Part shown: piece by piece, positions 1-11,086 of the stretch | How the letters are laid out: each line of letters opens with the position of its first letter | Position numbering within the stretch: the stretch's first letter is position 1 | Assembly: GCA_027575765.1 (NCBI GenBank) | Contig: JANBPT010000157.1 | Coordinates: forward strand, 1-64,000 | Direction: 5' to 3' | Length of the DNA stretch: 64,000 bases | Origin: Tieghemiomyces parasiticus | Lineage: Eukaryota > Kickxellomycota > Dimargaritomycetes > Dimargaritales > Dimargaritaceae | Program-made: the position numbers and the translations under genes | The notes under the pieces: generated by a model | Told to the model about the DNA's origin: nothing | Database searches by the model: none | What the model saw: the letters and a program-made list of their open reading frames with translations, nothing else

Positions 1-40
1 GAGTAGCCAGCAGGGCCACAACCTCTTGGAGATTCAGAAT

Positions 41-2695
41 CATTATTTATAGCCCAAGCTCCAGCACTTCTGAGCTCGGGGAGTGTTTCCCAACCCTGCC
101 TTGGGGTACTATTATTTATTAAAACTACTATCACGCACTACGCTACACAGAAAATTTCTGAGCGGAACTATTTTTAACATTGCTGAAGAACACAATCAAG
201 ACCCCTGATTGGCCAGTTTCATGTGTCAATCACCTGGTCATCTATATATACACCATAGCGTAGAAATGCTGCAACTATTGACTCAGTAGTAGGTTGGTTC
301 ACAATTATCTCCAATACACATCTGCCTACATGGGTTTTTATAAAAGTTTCCATTCTAGTGATTATTCATTTTAATGAACATTGGCCATTGTGGTAATAGT
401 GCACTAGCAGGTGATAATACAAAATAATATAACAGTAAACCAGATAAAGAGTAATGGTACAAACAAAGTAGGCAAATGGTAAAGGCATGAAGTCATGGAA
501 AGGCCCCATCATGTAGATGTAGAATAGACCTTCATCCACTAGGCTTAATGATATCTATATATCTGTGATTGTGGGTACTTGCTGATGGCATGCTACTGCT
601 GTCATAAAGGCTAACAAAACTGTGGCCAGTGGAGACGCAAGGGCTGGCTTATTGAGTCGGAATGCAAGGTAATGACAAGTTACAATACAATTAGGGAAGG
701 TAGGTTTATTGGCTATATGCAGCTGGTGGATGTGCAGGACTTGTTGGTTATCTTCAGCCACCAGAAGACAACTTAGAGACCTGCAAGTCATGACAACGCC
801 TCACAGGAACACCTTGTCTCCTTAGAATTAACCATTGGCCTGGCTAAATGACCCACAGCTGCTCACCAAGCCACCACAACCAACCACCAAGCCAATCAAC
901 CAGAGCTCCAATACCAGTTTATTCCAACCACATAGTAGGACAAATTATCCTAAGGATAGCAGGATAAGGGAAAATGGGCAGAGGGATAATTAAAATAGGA
1001 ACAGAGAATCCATATCTCCAATTGGCTTAGGTAAGGACCTCAGGAGTTACCAGTTCCTGTTTAGGTAGGGTTGGCATTCCTTAGTCCTTTGTACCCTGCA
1101 AAGTAGAGTGGGAATGGTAGGCACAGTTATAAGTGCTACAGCAGTCTTCCTATCCCATTAGCAACTGTGGTACCATATACAGGGGTGATACTGTTGTGAC
1201 CAGGAGGTCAGCAATGTGGCTCCTCTCAGTGGTGGGCACCCATTAGACAGATGTCTGGCCAGCACCAGGTTGGAGAGCCCAAATGCAGATATACAAACCA
1301 TTGGCTGTGCATGGTTGAAAATGGAGGGGGGTGATTAGGTGTGATGGTCTATGCCTGCTTCCTTGGGAGGGAGTAGATATCCTTGCTACTAATGGTGGGG
1401 GGCCAATCTGTTGGCTGTGGCTGGTGGTAATACCTTGGTGCTGCCAGACATGCTGTGCTGATATCAGGCCCAAGTCTAATACCATAACCAAATAGCTATT
1501 CTACTATCACAGAATTTATGATTCTGAAATAGTAGACTTGGACTTTACCTTGAGACAATCTAATGTGGTGGTTCCCAATCACCACACATGCACTAGCTGG
1601 GTTTCACTTGCAGCACAGCTTTTATCAGGGCTGGCAGGATGGTGCACAGCTTTCAGGTACTGGCTGAAGTTGGGGGGGGAACCTCTAATGACAAGATTAC
1701 ATAAGGGAATGGTCATAAGGTGTTCCACCTACTTTGCAAAGCAGCCTAATCCATGTTATAACATTTATAACCTTGGTAACCATAGTATGCAGAGGTTTGG
1801 TGGACTAGTGTGTGGCAAGGTGGTACATTTATATATTACCTTTGATGCTTAAATATCCATGAAGACTTTAGGCTTCTTACAGCTGCAGGATAGTGTGTGA
1901 AGTGTGCTATTCTGCTAAGTACAGTCAAGCACCAATGTAGAACCTCTTATAATTGCAGTTAGGACTTTGATCTGATTTTGATAGGCTCCAACTTTTCTCT
2001 GTGAATAGTTGCCTATGATCCTATCCATTTGCACCTTGGGGTTCCCCACCCTTGGCTCCACATCCTCAATCATAGGTAATGGCACAAAAGAGATATAATT
2101 ATCAAACAGGGTAGAGCTGACTAGTAGATAAATATAATCAATATACACTATGGGAGTGCATTATAGGAAAACACTGCCTAACCATATAATAAACCCTTGG
2201 ATATAGATTATAGAGAACTGGCCTGAAGAAGGTTCAAGAGTATATTGAATCATCATTGCCTAAATTCCTCTTTCACTTTTGCAGTTCTTGCCTGAACTCC
2301 CCCCAGCCAAGTTCTACATACTGTCCTTTTCTTTAGGTATGAATGTAATCTTATAAATCTTATAGAGGCAAAGATATTTTTAGAACTAAGGAACTGTCTC
2401 AAGGCATTAATGATAGTGATTACAACCATGTCTATTACTTAGATGGTTGTTAATTAGGTGGCCAGCCTAATCATAAAAGCCAACTGGCATAGCAGGCAGA
2501 TTGATACATGGGACTGACCAATCAGGGGTCTTGATTGCGTTTTTCAGCCATGTTAAGAATAGTTCCGCTCCATGAATTATTGTGAAAAATAAATAATAGA
2601 ATTGGTTTTAATAGAACTAAACACCCCAAGGCAGGGTAGGAAAAAACACTCCCCGAGCTATTAGGTGTAAAAGCTTGGTCCTTATATAAGATAAA
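41..2695. mobile_element. ~2.6-kb element with long terminal inverted repeats, no transposase found
   Basis: The sequence around 41-235 reappears as its reverse complement around 2483-2695. Shared blocks include CCAAGCT, AGCTCGGGGAGTGTTT, CCTGCCTTGGGGT, AGCGGAACTATT, TTAACAT.GCTGA and CAATCAAGACCCCTGATTGG, with an interior patch that has diverged or carries an indel. Long inverted ends around a ~2.2-kb AT-rich core are the architecture of a DNA transposon. The core has no open frame longer than 104 codons and I recognise no transposase, so it is probably non-autonomous or decayed. The exact outer ends and target-site duplication cannot be fixed because the left end lies close to the window edge. 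A Mutator-like origin is possible from the long repeats but unproven. Confidence 0.75.
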
Positions 2696-3030
2696 ATAAT
2701 ATATGTTCTCTAAACCATAGTTTTGATCGCCTCAGTTATTTAGGCTGGTGGATAACTTATTGGCGACCTCAGATGAAACTAATAAAATCGAAAAGTATGA
2801 AACATGTAAAATCAAAAAGTATGAAACTAAAGTCATGAGAAATCCTGCTGCCTATTGGTGGGGGTTTGGCCGAATCTGCGTTCTACAGGGGTAGGGATTT
2901 TCCCATGTCTTTTGGAGACGCGTTTGCATTCCCTGGTGGGGTTTAACAACGCGTTAGCGCATCTGGGTAGTTGTGTTTGCCCACCAGGAATCTTCAGGAG
3001 TGCACATACTATCTGAGCTTAACATTTTCA

Positions 3031-3146
3031 GTTGCGGCCATCTGCTGGAGTTAGCACCGTATCCCGTTAGATCTGCGAAGTTAAGGCCCAGTCAGCCGAT
3101 TTAGTACTAAGGTGGGTGACCACTTGGGAATAGTCGGTGTCGCAAC
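3031..3146 (+). rRNA. 5S ribosomal RNA gene (isolated copy)
   Basis: This 116-nt stretch matches eukaryotic 5S rRNA across its length. It begins GTTGCGGCC and ends GTCGCAAC, which pair as helix I. It contains AGCACCGTATCCCG, the A-box-like AGTTAAG and the C-box-like GGTGGGTGACCAC, in the right order and spacing. A run of five T follows immediately, the usual RNA polymerase III terminator. The expected length is 116-121 nt. It stands alone with no other rRNA nearby, next to the TIR element, so it is a dispersed 5S copy. A recent pseudogene cannot be excluded. Confidence 0.87.
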
Positions 3147-3755
3147 TTTTTGTTGGTTACACTAATGTGATATGTAAGACTAGCATATATATTTTTAGAA
3201 TATACTGACTCCACTTAAATTTGATGACGGGTCGATTTGAGTGATCACCCGGACCAGAAACCAAGGGTTGCGTCATCAGACACGCTTGTTGCAGGCAGAG
3301 AGCAGAAGTCGTTTAGCAGCAGCTTCAATCAGAGCATGCCAACGGTAAAGTCCTTGGCTAAATGCGCAACTTTGGCAGTTGTATGGAAGGTTTGGCAACC
3401 TCTGACGGACGGTGGCTTGAAGAGGTTGTAGACTAGTGCATCCGTTATGCGGTCTTGTTGATGGGCGTCACAGCCTGCTATGCGCTGGCGATGCGGACAG
3501 TAAAGTGGAATAGTAGAAGCAGAGCCATGGAAGTGGTACGTATGGTTTCCGGGCGCCACAATTTATGCCAACGTTCAGTACCTCGTCGTTCATAGACCGT
3601 GCAATTAGTTCTCAGCGCCACGTAGTATAACATCGCAAGTATTCGAGAAGATAATAACACTACCTATTTCGCTATTCATTATGGTGTCCATGATCGGCGG
3701 CAGGTATTTATGTACATAGGATAATTCATTGTCTGACTAAAATAAAATAAAACGG
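3147..3755. other. Intergenic, no gene recognised
   Basis: The stretch between the 5S gene and the 3' end of the ALKBH1 gene contains only short overlapping frames without recognisable domains. It presumably holds the 3' UTR of the ALKBH1 gene. Confidence 0.5.
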
Positions 3756-5162
3756 CTAGGGCTCTATTCCACCACTCGGGGGTTGTCGGTCCTTGTTGAA
3801 CACCTGCCGCACGTTGATGTTGATGCGAGTGGTCGTCATGTACGCCGCGAACGAGTCCCACTCGAAGTCCTCGGCTAAAACATCGTCGGTCGACGTCAGG
3901 TAGTCGGGTAGGGTGTCCTCTAGGACCCTGGGAATGCCTGTTACAGAGTGGAAGGGTGGTCAACAGTTGGGTAGACAGGCAGAGTTAGTCACACAATCAG
4001 GGCACACGTGGTCATCTAAATCGTAAACCTCATCAAGATATTGCCTCGAGTATTATACCCTGGTATGGGCCACCCACTTACCATGGAGGGCCCTCCGCCG
4101 GGGTCCGCACATGCACACGATGTCACCGCTGCGTAAATACATTGACAGCGGTGGGGTGTCGCGTGACTCGTCCCCGATAACAAAAATGGCCGTGTTTCCT
4201 AGGCTGACGGAGACCAGCGGGGCCTCCATATTCTGTTCGCTGCGGTCGACGTGGGCCATCAGGGAGTCGCGGGCTTGGTAGAAATTGATAACTCCGGCCT
4301 CGGGCTCGTATCCCGCCGGGTCGTAGCGGTGAACATAGCCGGTAGGCTCGTCAGCCGGCTCGGCGGACGATGAGAGCCAGGTGTGGCGGGGTGATGATAT
4401 CAGGTCAGGTCCATCGGCCGCCACATAGCCTACGTCATGAATGGACCCCACGACTGCCCGGGCCAACTGACCGATAGGCGCCGGAAAGGGCTGCGGGGCG
4501 TCGAGGAAGTACTCTTTGGCGGACCAGTTGTATTGGTATCCGAGCGTCACCCAGCGCAGTCGGGGTATCAAAGCTCCGGCCGTGACCGCCGTTGGTTCAT
4601 CCTCTTTTCCCTTTTCTGTCGCCGGGGTTGGCACGATCCGGGTCACCGGCTCGGGCTTGGCCTCCCCGGCTCCCTCCCGTTTGTAGCGGTTCCATAACCC
4701 CTCCGGAGGCGTCAGGTAGAGCGCGTCAAGGTTCGACTTGGCCGGTGGCACGGCATACCGACGAAGGCAGTCTTTAATTAAGCGACGTTGAACGTCGGGT
4801 GCAAAGCAGCCAGGTATCACGATCAGACCGGGGAAGTTGCGGACCATGTACCCCTGAGTTGGTGGCGACGCACCTAGGCCGGCCCAATATCCGTTCGAGT
4901 CTTCAGTGTCCAACGCAATGGGGACGATCCGGGCGGCTAGGGCCGGGGTGTTGGGAGCGCCCGGGCGAAAGTCCAGAACATCGGTGAGGTCGGGCGGCGG
5001 GACACGGGATCGGTACTGTCGCTCAACCCGGCGGAAGGCCGTGTCATTGGCGTAGCCGGCCTGTTCTCGCGCCGCCTTCTCGAAGAGTGCCTTCTTCTGC
5101 TGTCGTCGGGACAGGTGCGGCTGGAATGCAGTATTGGCGAAGGCTGGTTTCGGCGTGGTCAT
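3756..5162 (-). CDS. ALKBH1: ALKBH1-like 2-oxoglutarate/Fe(II) dioxygenase
   Basis: Two exons: 5162-4082 and 3937-3756 on the minus strand, with a GTAAGT donor and CAG acceptor, giving 420 aa. AlkB-family enzymes oxidatively demethylate DNA or RNA; the ALKBH1 branch acts on tRNA and on DNA. Visible features are the iron-binding HVD (His304, Asp306), a distal His360 in ALHGIPRVLED, and the 2-oxoglutarate-binding RINVNVR (Arg398, Arg404). HGIPRVLED is a hallmark of the ALKBH1 subfamily. The intron falls just after His360, so exon 1 alone would lack the 2-oxoglutarate-binding arginines. The N-terminal ~100 residues are less conserved. The start is the first ATG, 58 bp downstream of a TATA-like sequence. 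Family assignment is firm; the substrate is inferred. Confidence 0.92.
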
Positions 5163-5219
5163 GGCGAGCGATGAGGTGTCGTGAATGTGTGAAAACGGTA
5201 GAGATGATAGACGAGGACG

Positions 5220-5229
5220 TATTTAAATA
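5220..5229 (-). promoter_or_regulatory. TATA-like box upstream of ALKBH1
   Basis: TATTTAAATA lies 58 bp upstream of the ALKBH1 ATG, at a plausible core-promoter distance. The assignment rests only on sequence and position. Confidence 0.3.
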
Positions 5230-5931
5230 GGCATGGTCGGACCGTTGGAGCCTGCGTGACTTGAAGGACCACTGTCAAGAATTTTGTACCGAGGCAAATT
5301 CAGCCACTTTCTCTACCTTCTGTTTTAACTCCCGAGATTCTCGACTTCCAGTGGCGAATACTAAATTCTGTGAGGATCTCGGTCCTAGGACATGAGGTCG
5401 CTTTTGACTCCCGCCGAGTGGCGCCGACGGTAACGTGGTAAGTCTGTCTCCCGAAGGGACAGCTATCGCTGGTGCTGAGAGGGCTTGGCATTTCTTGGCA
5501 AGGTCCGAAGTGTATGCCGGGTGCACGGCATGGTCAATGATACGTTTATCATGACCTCTTGAGCCCCTAGCCTGTCGCTATCTCTTCCACGTTGGTTCGG
5601 GTATACTTGTCCCCGGCGCCCTGGGCTCTACCCCCTGCCTACCAATCTATGCGCCCTCCCTCTGGCTTGCCAACTGAAGCTGACCGTGGAACATTGTACA
5701 AGGCTTGGGACGAGGCGACGGTTCCCCCCCCCCTTCACCGCTCTCTGGCGAATATATTCCTCACCACTCCTTGCGGGCCTCAACGTCCAGCTTTTGCCCT
5801 CTTAAATTAAACTCCTGCCCCTTTTTGTCTGTCGCCGCGGCCATTCCTACCTGGCCTAGCCTGGGGGCCGTCACGAGTTAAGCACTGGCTCTCTCTGTAC
5901 ATACTGCCGACCCCCTAGCCCTCCCAACCAA
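5230..5931. other. Divergent intergenic region between ALKBH1 and lipase
   Basis: About 700 bp separate two divergently oriented start codons, so the region should carry both promoters. The part next to the lipase ATG is rich in C and T, as is common upstream of fungal start codons. Short frames here look non-coding. Confidence 0.45.
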
Positions 5932-7077
5932 ATGAACTTCTCGTTCTTTTCGCGCTCCGAACCAGCGCTTGGGTCCGTAACGGAACGCCCGCCGCTCCCG
6001 CCTCGTGCCTCGCAGGCCGTTGTCGAGAATACCATGGACGAGGCCGATGAGGAATGCAGCTCGCTGCTAGCCGCCTCAACCTACCTCAAGCAGCTCTATG
6101 TCTACGTGACGGAGCGTAAAGACAGTATCCGCGACTCCCTCGCTCTAGACGAGCGGCTCATTCAGCCCACGGATGCCAGCCTGTACCCGGTTGAATCCGA
6201 GACGGTGGAGCTCTTGAAGGCCAACCTTGACTATGCTTTCGACGCCTATTTCAACGTTGACAATCCAGGCCCTGCTTTTTTGTGTGCCAACCACAGCGAG
6301 ACTTCGGAAATTATCGAACCTTTCGTCAACAAGTTCCCCTTCATCGGCGGATACTTTGCTGTCAATCACACCGCGCGCTATCTGGTCATCGCCTTCCGCG
6401 GGTCCGACAAAATTCAGGCCTACTACCATAACTTCCAGCCGGTTCTCACTCCGTGGCCCAACCACCCAACGGCCAAGGTCCACCAGGGGTTTCTGGCCTC
6501 GTTCCTCGCCCGTGCAGACTACCTCGTCACTCGGACCCTGGAGCTTTCCAAACTGTACCCTGGGTACCAGCTCCGTGTCGTGGGCCAATCCCTCGGCGGG
6601 GTCCACGCCACGATGATGGCTGTCCTGCTGGCCGAGGGCCGACTCGTCGCTCAGGACCCCGTCGAACCTGTCTACCTCTTCACTTACGGTCGGCCCCGGG
6701 TAGGTAACACGGCGTTTGTCGACCACTGCCTCGGTCTGCGCATTATCCACTATCGCGTCACCAACCGCAACGATCTGTTCTCGCGCATTCCGTTCCGCCA
6801 CCTCGGCTTTGTCCACGAGAACGACGAATACTGGATCGATGCCGACGGCCAGACCCACCGTATCCTCGGCGCTTCGTTCGAGACCCGGCTGGGCAATATC
6901 GCCACCCCGCTCAACACTATGAGTGTGTACTGGCACAACGTGATTTACGGCCGGTCGCTATGGGAAAACCCCCTGACCGGCCTGATGGCTGACTGGCGAC
7001 AGAAGGCCTCCGGCCTGTTCCGGTTCGGCCGGCACCACTCGCCGGAGTCCGAGCCAAGTCTCAAGTCACCCGAGTAG
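5932..7077 (+). CDS. Class-3 (alpha/beta hydrolase) lipase
   Basis: Intronless, 381 aa. The central part matches fungal Lipase_3 proteins, serine hydrolases of tri- or diacylglycerol. The nucleophile elbow is GQSLGG with Ser220 (G-x-S-x-G), preceded by a hydrophobic strand (LRVVG). FTYGRPRVGN follows, a standard block of the family. The acid residue is probably Asp281 (NRNDLFSRIP) and the histidine is likely His335 (YWHNVIYG). FRGSD near residue 155 corresponds to the oxyanion/lid-side strand. There is no clear signal peptide: the N-terminus is MNFSFFSR followed by charged, proline-rich sequence, so the enzyme may act inside the cell. It converges on VPS51, with 256 bp between stop codons. 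Confidence 0.88.
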   Translation: MNFSFFSRSEPALGSVTERPPLPPRASQAVVENTMDEADEECSSLLAASTYLKQLYVYVTERKDSIRDSLALDERLIQPTDASLYPVESETVELLKANLDYAFDAYFNVDNPGPAFLCANHSETSEIIEPFVNKFPFIGGYFAVNHTARYLVIAFRGSDKIQAYYHNFQPVLTPWPNHPTAKVHQGFLASFLARADYLVTRTLELSKLYPGYQLRVVGQSLGGVHATMMAVLLAEGRLVAQDPVEPVYLFTYGRPRVGNTAFVDHCLGLRIIHYRVTNRNDLFSRIPFRHLGFVHENDEYWIDADGQTHRILGASFETRLGNIATPLNTMSVYWHNVIYGRSLWENPLTGLMADWRQKASGLFRFGRHHSPESEPSLKSPE

Positions 7078-7333
7078 GGCCGGCCACTCTCACCCTTGGT
7101 AACTACGTCCGTTATTAGAATTCTCTCCATTTCTCGTCGCGACGCGAACTCTTATTTACTGTGGCCCTGGTCTCTATCCTTCAATTAGGCAACACTTGCA
7201 CCTGTACAATCACTACTAGTATATAGAAATAAATATCATGTTATACAATACGCATGTCATTCACCAGTAAAAAGAGGCGTGCAAAGCCATCCGTTAGTAC
7301 CTGACACACATGGTGGTATTTCCCAGTCCGCCC

Positions 7334-10300
7334 TTAGCTTGCGGATACGGCCGGTTCGGATCCATCGAGTTGTTCTAACGTAGCGTACACGGTGTCCCAT
7401 ACAACTTGATCGTCGAGCGCCGCTCCCTCGGTGACACACCGCACGGTGGCCGATGCCACCCATTCATCCAGCAACGACACCAACACCCAGTCTTTCTCGA
7501 CAAAATACCGCCACACTTGTTTAAGAAAATGCACGTCCAGCTGGGTCTGCTGCACAGCGGTGCGGCCGAGGGTCTGCATGCGGGTCCACTCAATCATCTC
7601 CTTGCTGATGGCCCGGAAGACCGCCAACAGGATGCCGGGCTCGTCGAGCGGGACGTCACCAAAGACCTCGAGACGGTCGGAAAACAGACGGTCAATATGG
7701 CTGATGAGGTGGCGGTGGAGCGGGTCGAGGTTGGAGTAAGTGCGCGACGATAGGGACAGGGCTGGCTGGGGTAGTCCGGCGGATCCACCACTAGGGCCCT
7801 CACTCGGGGATGGCAGGGCCAGGGGGTCCATGGTGGTATTTTGGGAGTTGGTACGCACGACAGCCAGGCTGGGACTAAAAGGGAGGGCCGGAAAGTCCGG
7901 GCTAAACGGCGACGAAGCGGCGGCCGTATTGGCGGCATGGCGCGGGCCGGTTAACTTGGGGTGGGTATACGTCGTCAAGGACGGGTGCCGGGATCGGGAC
8001 GCCGGGTTGGACCCGAGGCTGTCACGGCGACTGGAGTCGTTGCTATGGGTGCGGTGGAGCGGATGGGCTGTAAGCGAGGGGAGACGAGACAGGGCCGGGC
8101 CAACGGTCGGAAGTTCTGTACCCGTTTCATAATTGGGACCGGACTTGGACCGGCTGATGGGCTTGAGGGAGCTGCGGGTAGTGAGGGACCCCGCGGTCGC
8201 GCTGGCCGTCGCCAATGACCGGCCACTGAGGGACCGTAGGCGGTCAGTGGCATCGGAAGAGGATTTACGACCCGAGGGTCGGCCAGGGGCGGTGTCCGGA
8301 TCGCCAAACACGGCACGCACATCCGCCTCCACACGAGGTAACCAACGTACAGCAATCTGGATCCACCTGAGGGAGACCGCTCCGGCAGGGGCTGAATTCA
8401 GTGGGTCGGTGGTCCGACGGCGTAGCTCGCACCGTATGGGATCCAGCACAGAGCGGACCATACCAAACACGTAGCGGTTTCCCAAGTGCTGGCCCCCACG
8501 GTTCCAGGCCAGACTGATTCGCTTGGGGTCATAGGCAAAGGCGGTGCGAGCAAACCCTGGCGGAGGCGGCGGCGGCGAGCCCGATGCGGTGGAGGATCTC
8601 GGCCCAGGGGGAGCCGTTGGGGCTGGCCTTAAGTGTAGGTCACGGGGGAAGCGGATATTAAGACCCGGCTGGGCCGGCTGAAACTCGCTGGGCGGAAGAA
8701 GGGCGAACGTGAACAGCCGGTAGACCTGATCGACGCCAGCAGGCGCGAAGCTCTGGCAGAATCGGGCCATGGCTAGGAGTACGGCCGGGTGGGTGACGTG
8801 GAGACCCGGGGTCCGGGCCAAGGTAACCAGAGCCCCCGGTAGGCGCTCAAAAAACCCGCCCAGCCCGATTTCGAACTGCTTGAGCAGGGTGGTACGACCG
8901 CCCGGGTGTGATGGGAAGGCCAGGTCAGTGTGGAGGAGAAGTCGCAAGGCCGGGCTGACCTCAGATTCGAGGCGCTGGACGAACCAGGCCGGAAGCGTGG
9001 TGACGAAGTCGCGGAGAATGCGGCCGGCAACCGCGGAAGAGTTTGCCGAATTGGCATCAGACGATGGCGCCACCAGGTCGGCGACCGGATCGAAAGCAGG
9101 CAGCGGGGCGGTTCCAGGAGGGTCGGCGGCGGTGAAGGGCAGCCCGGCTCCGGCGGACGGTTCGGCCACAGGGGGTAACGTACGCGGGTTGCGAAAGGTT
9201 AGTGTGGGGTCGGCACCCGCGGGTAATGGGGCACAAAGGGCGCCAGCCAGGAGGTTTCGTAAGGCCAGGGTCTGGGCGGCTAGGACGGCGCCCACCCAGT
9301 CGCCCAGGCAGCGGTCAATCAGCCGGTCCAATACGGTATCGAGTCGGGCGAACAGGCAGAGGGCAGTATCGATGCGGCGCACGTCACGGTCAAGAGTGTG
9401 TAGCAGGCGGTTGTGAAATAGGGCTGGTATGACGAACTGTTGGATTCGGGCGTGCAGGTGCGCCGATTCGTCTGCCGGGCCGGGCGGGGATGAGAGCGGG
9501 GCCGGCGGCCGAGCAACCGGAGTGCTCAGGAGCCGGTTAAGGAAGGCCCGATACTTGTCGATGACACCCGAAACGCATTGCGAAAGGTTCAGGAGGGCCT
9601 CCTCTTTGGCCTCGGCATCGAGCGTGGAGATGCGGTGCACACGAGGCGGCGGGCGAAGGTCGCCAGGAGAGGTCCTCCGCGTTGACAAGTCAGGCATTTC
9701 TTCGGTTTTATCGTTAGCGTGCTCATCTGGAGGATTGGGTGAGGGCACCATCACCGTGATTTGGGCGTCCAAGAAGCAGTGGTGGAACGTGGCGATGACT
9801 TGGGCGAGCGCAGTCATGAATACGCGGTTGAGTTCGGCTGCCCGGGCCAGTTTCTCCAGGACGAGGTCCGCTACGGAGCGAGCCGGTAGGGGCCCAGTGG
9901 TCTCATTTTCCAGGTCCGGTGGCGTCGAGTGACCCGAGCTGGAACTGGAGTGACCATCCTCAGCTTCGGTTTCGGTGGCGCGCGGGTGCTCTTGTGGATC
10001 GGTGGGCAGCGGGGTGGTAAGGATCGACATGTGCTGGGCCTCCAGCTGGGCCGGGTCACTGGCCAGCAGGCTGGGGGCTAGAAACGACCAGTCGCAGATT
10101 CGGTGTAGATCGACGTCCTGAACCAGGCATGCGAGAAGGGCAGTCAGTTCGCGGGCAAACACGTCGAGAACGGTCGGCCACAACCGGCCAACCTCCTCGG
10201 TGTCCAGACGTACGAGAAGATCGACGGCGCTGGCCACCCGGTTAATGCGCTGCACGTGGACCTGGGCCACCAGCCGGGGGCCTGACGGAGCTGACGATCC

Positions 10301-11086
10301 ACCGAGGGGCCGGAGACGCTGGTTGGGGGTCGTGGCGGACAGCTGTGGGAGCAATTGGGCCGGCAGAGGTTCCGAGGCGGCGACGTCCGGGTTCAGTTGG
10401 ACCTGGGCCCACAGGGCAGCGCGGATTTCGCCCATGACGGTGCGGCACTCGGACTCGGTACTGGCGAACACCGCCAGGTGCCGGTAGTGCTCGAGCAGCG
10501 GCAGGGTACCCAGGTAAACGTGGACGGCAGTCTCGAGCCGGCCCGCTTCAAAGTGGTCCCGCAGGAGGTCAGGCAGATCGAACAGGACCTGTAGTTTACA
10601 TAGGTGGCGATGCACGGCGCCCAGCTGCTGGACCTTGGCGCTACCGGCCTGGAACGAGGCATGAATCACGGTCGACTGATTGCTGAGGTCGTCCACCTTG
10701 GCCGACAGTTTGGCCATCTCGGTGTCCATGTCCATCACGTCGGCCTTCATACGGCCAATGGTTTCGGTCGCCGTGATAAACTTGCTATAGTTCTCGTACA
10801 CCAGCGTCTTCATCTCGCCATCCAGCTGCCGGGTCTCCTGCGAGAGTCGATTGGCCTGCTGGAGCAGGGCAACAAGGGGTTGGTCCGTAAGCAGGGCCCG
10901 CGTGTACCGCTTGGGCTCAAAGCGCACTGAGTTGAGGTTGTAGAGCGACTCCTGCAGGTCCGGCCGTTCCGTGGAGGAGGGATGGAGACCCGGGGGAAGG
11001 GATGGCGGTTTAGCGCTCCGGTCACCCCGCGAGAACGAGGGACGAGCGGATTCTCGACGTTGCGCCGAAGAGGCAGGTTGTGACAT
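7334..11086 (-). CDS. VPS51: GARP/EARP tethering complex subunit VPS51
   Basis: Uninterrupted 1250-aa frame. The N-terminal domain (about residues 48-200) has the Vps51/COG1/DOR signature: NSVRFEPKRYTRALL, then RQLDGEMKTLVYENYSKFI and ATETIGRMKADVMDMD. VPS51 joins VPS52, VPS53 and VPS54 in the GARP complex, which tethers endosome-derived vesicles at the trans-Golgi. After a central helical part come long low-complexity Ser/Pro-rich insertions (about residues 350-490 and 950-1090). A C-terminal helical segment (LDPLHRHLISHIDRLFSDRLEVFGD onward) resembles the end of Fat-free/VPS51 proteins. At 1250 aa it is much longer than yeast Vps51 and nearer the animal-type protein. It is divergent from MED22. 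Confidence 0.88.
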   Translation of the reverse strand: MSQPASSAQRRESARPSFSRGDRSAKPPSLPPGLHPSSTERPDLQESLYNLNSVRFEPKRYTRALLTDQPLVALLQQANRLSQETRQLDGEMKTLVYENYSKFITATETIGRMKADVMDMDTEMAKLSAKVDDLSNQSTVIHASFQAGSAKVQQLGAVHRHLCKLQVLFDLPDLLRDHFEAGRLETAVHVYLGTLPLLEHYRHLAVFASTESECRTVMGEIRAALWAQVQLNPDVAASEPLPAQLLPQLSATTPNQRLRPLGGSSAPSGPRLVAQVHVQRINRVASAVDLLVRLDTEEVGRLWPTVLDVFARELTALLACLVQDVDLHRICDWSFLAPSLLASDPAQLEAQHMSILTTPLPTDPQEHPRATETEAEDGHSSSSSGHSTPPDLENETTGPLPARSVADLVLEKLARAAELNRVFMTALAQVIATFHHCFLDAQITVMVPSPNPPDEHANDKTEEMPDLSTRRTSPGDLRPPPRVHRISTLDAEAKEEALLNLSQCVSGVIDKYRAFLNRLLSTPVARPPAPLSSPPGPADESAHLHARIQQFVIPALFHNRLLHTLDRDVRRIDTALCLFARLDTVLDRLIDRCLGDWVGAVLAAQTLALRNLLAGALCAPLPAGADPTLTFRNPRTLPPVAEPSAGAGLPFTAADPPGTAPLPAFDPVADLVAPSSDANSANSSAVAGRILRDFVTTLPAWFVQRLESEVSPALRLLLHTDLAFPSHPGGRTTLLKQFEIGLGGFFERLPGALVTLARTPGLHVTHPAVLLAMARFCQSFAPAGVDQVYRLFTFALLPPSEFQPAQPGLNIRFPRDLHLRPAPTAPPGPRSSTASGSPPPPPPGFARTAFAYDPKRISLAWNRGGQHLGNRYVFGMVRSVLDPIRCELRRRTTDPLNSAPAGAVSLRWIQIAVRWLPRVEADVRAVFGDPDTAPGRPSGRKSSSDATDRLRSLSGRSLATASATAGSLTTRSSLKPISRSKSGPNYETGTELPTVGPALSRLPSLTAHPLHRTHSNDSSRRDSLGSNPASRSRHPSLTTYTHPKLTGPRHAANTAAASSPFSPDFPALPFSPSLAVVRTNSQNTTMDPLALPSPSEGPSGGSAGLPQPALSLSSRTYSNLDPLHRHLISHIDRLFSDRLEVFGDVPLDEPGILLAVFRAISKEMIEWTRMQTLGRTAVQQTQLDVHFLKQVWRYFVEKDWVLVSLLDEWVASATVRCVTEGAALDDQVVWDTVYATLEQLDGSEPAVSAS

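Noticed and set aside
6145..6936. 263-codon minus-strand frame opposite the lipase
   Set aside because: It is a mirror of the lipase coding strand, with codon bias following the other strand and no domain.
8769..9416. 215-codon plus-strand frame opposite VPS51
   Set aside because: Arg/Ser-rich composition of an antisense shadow within a well-supported 1250-aa gene.
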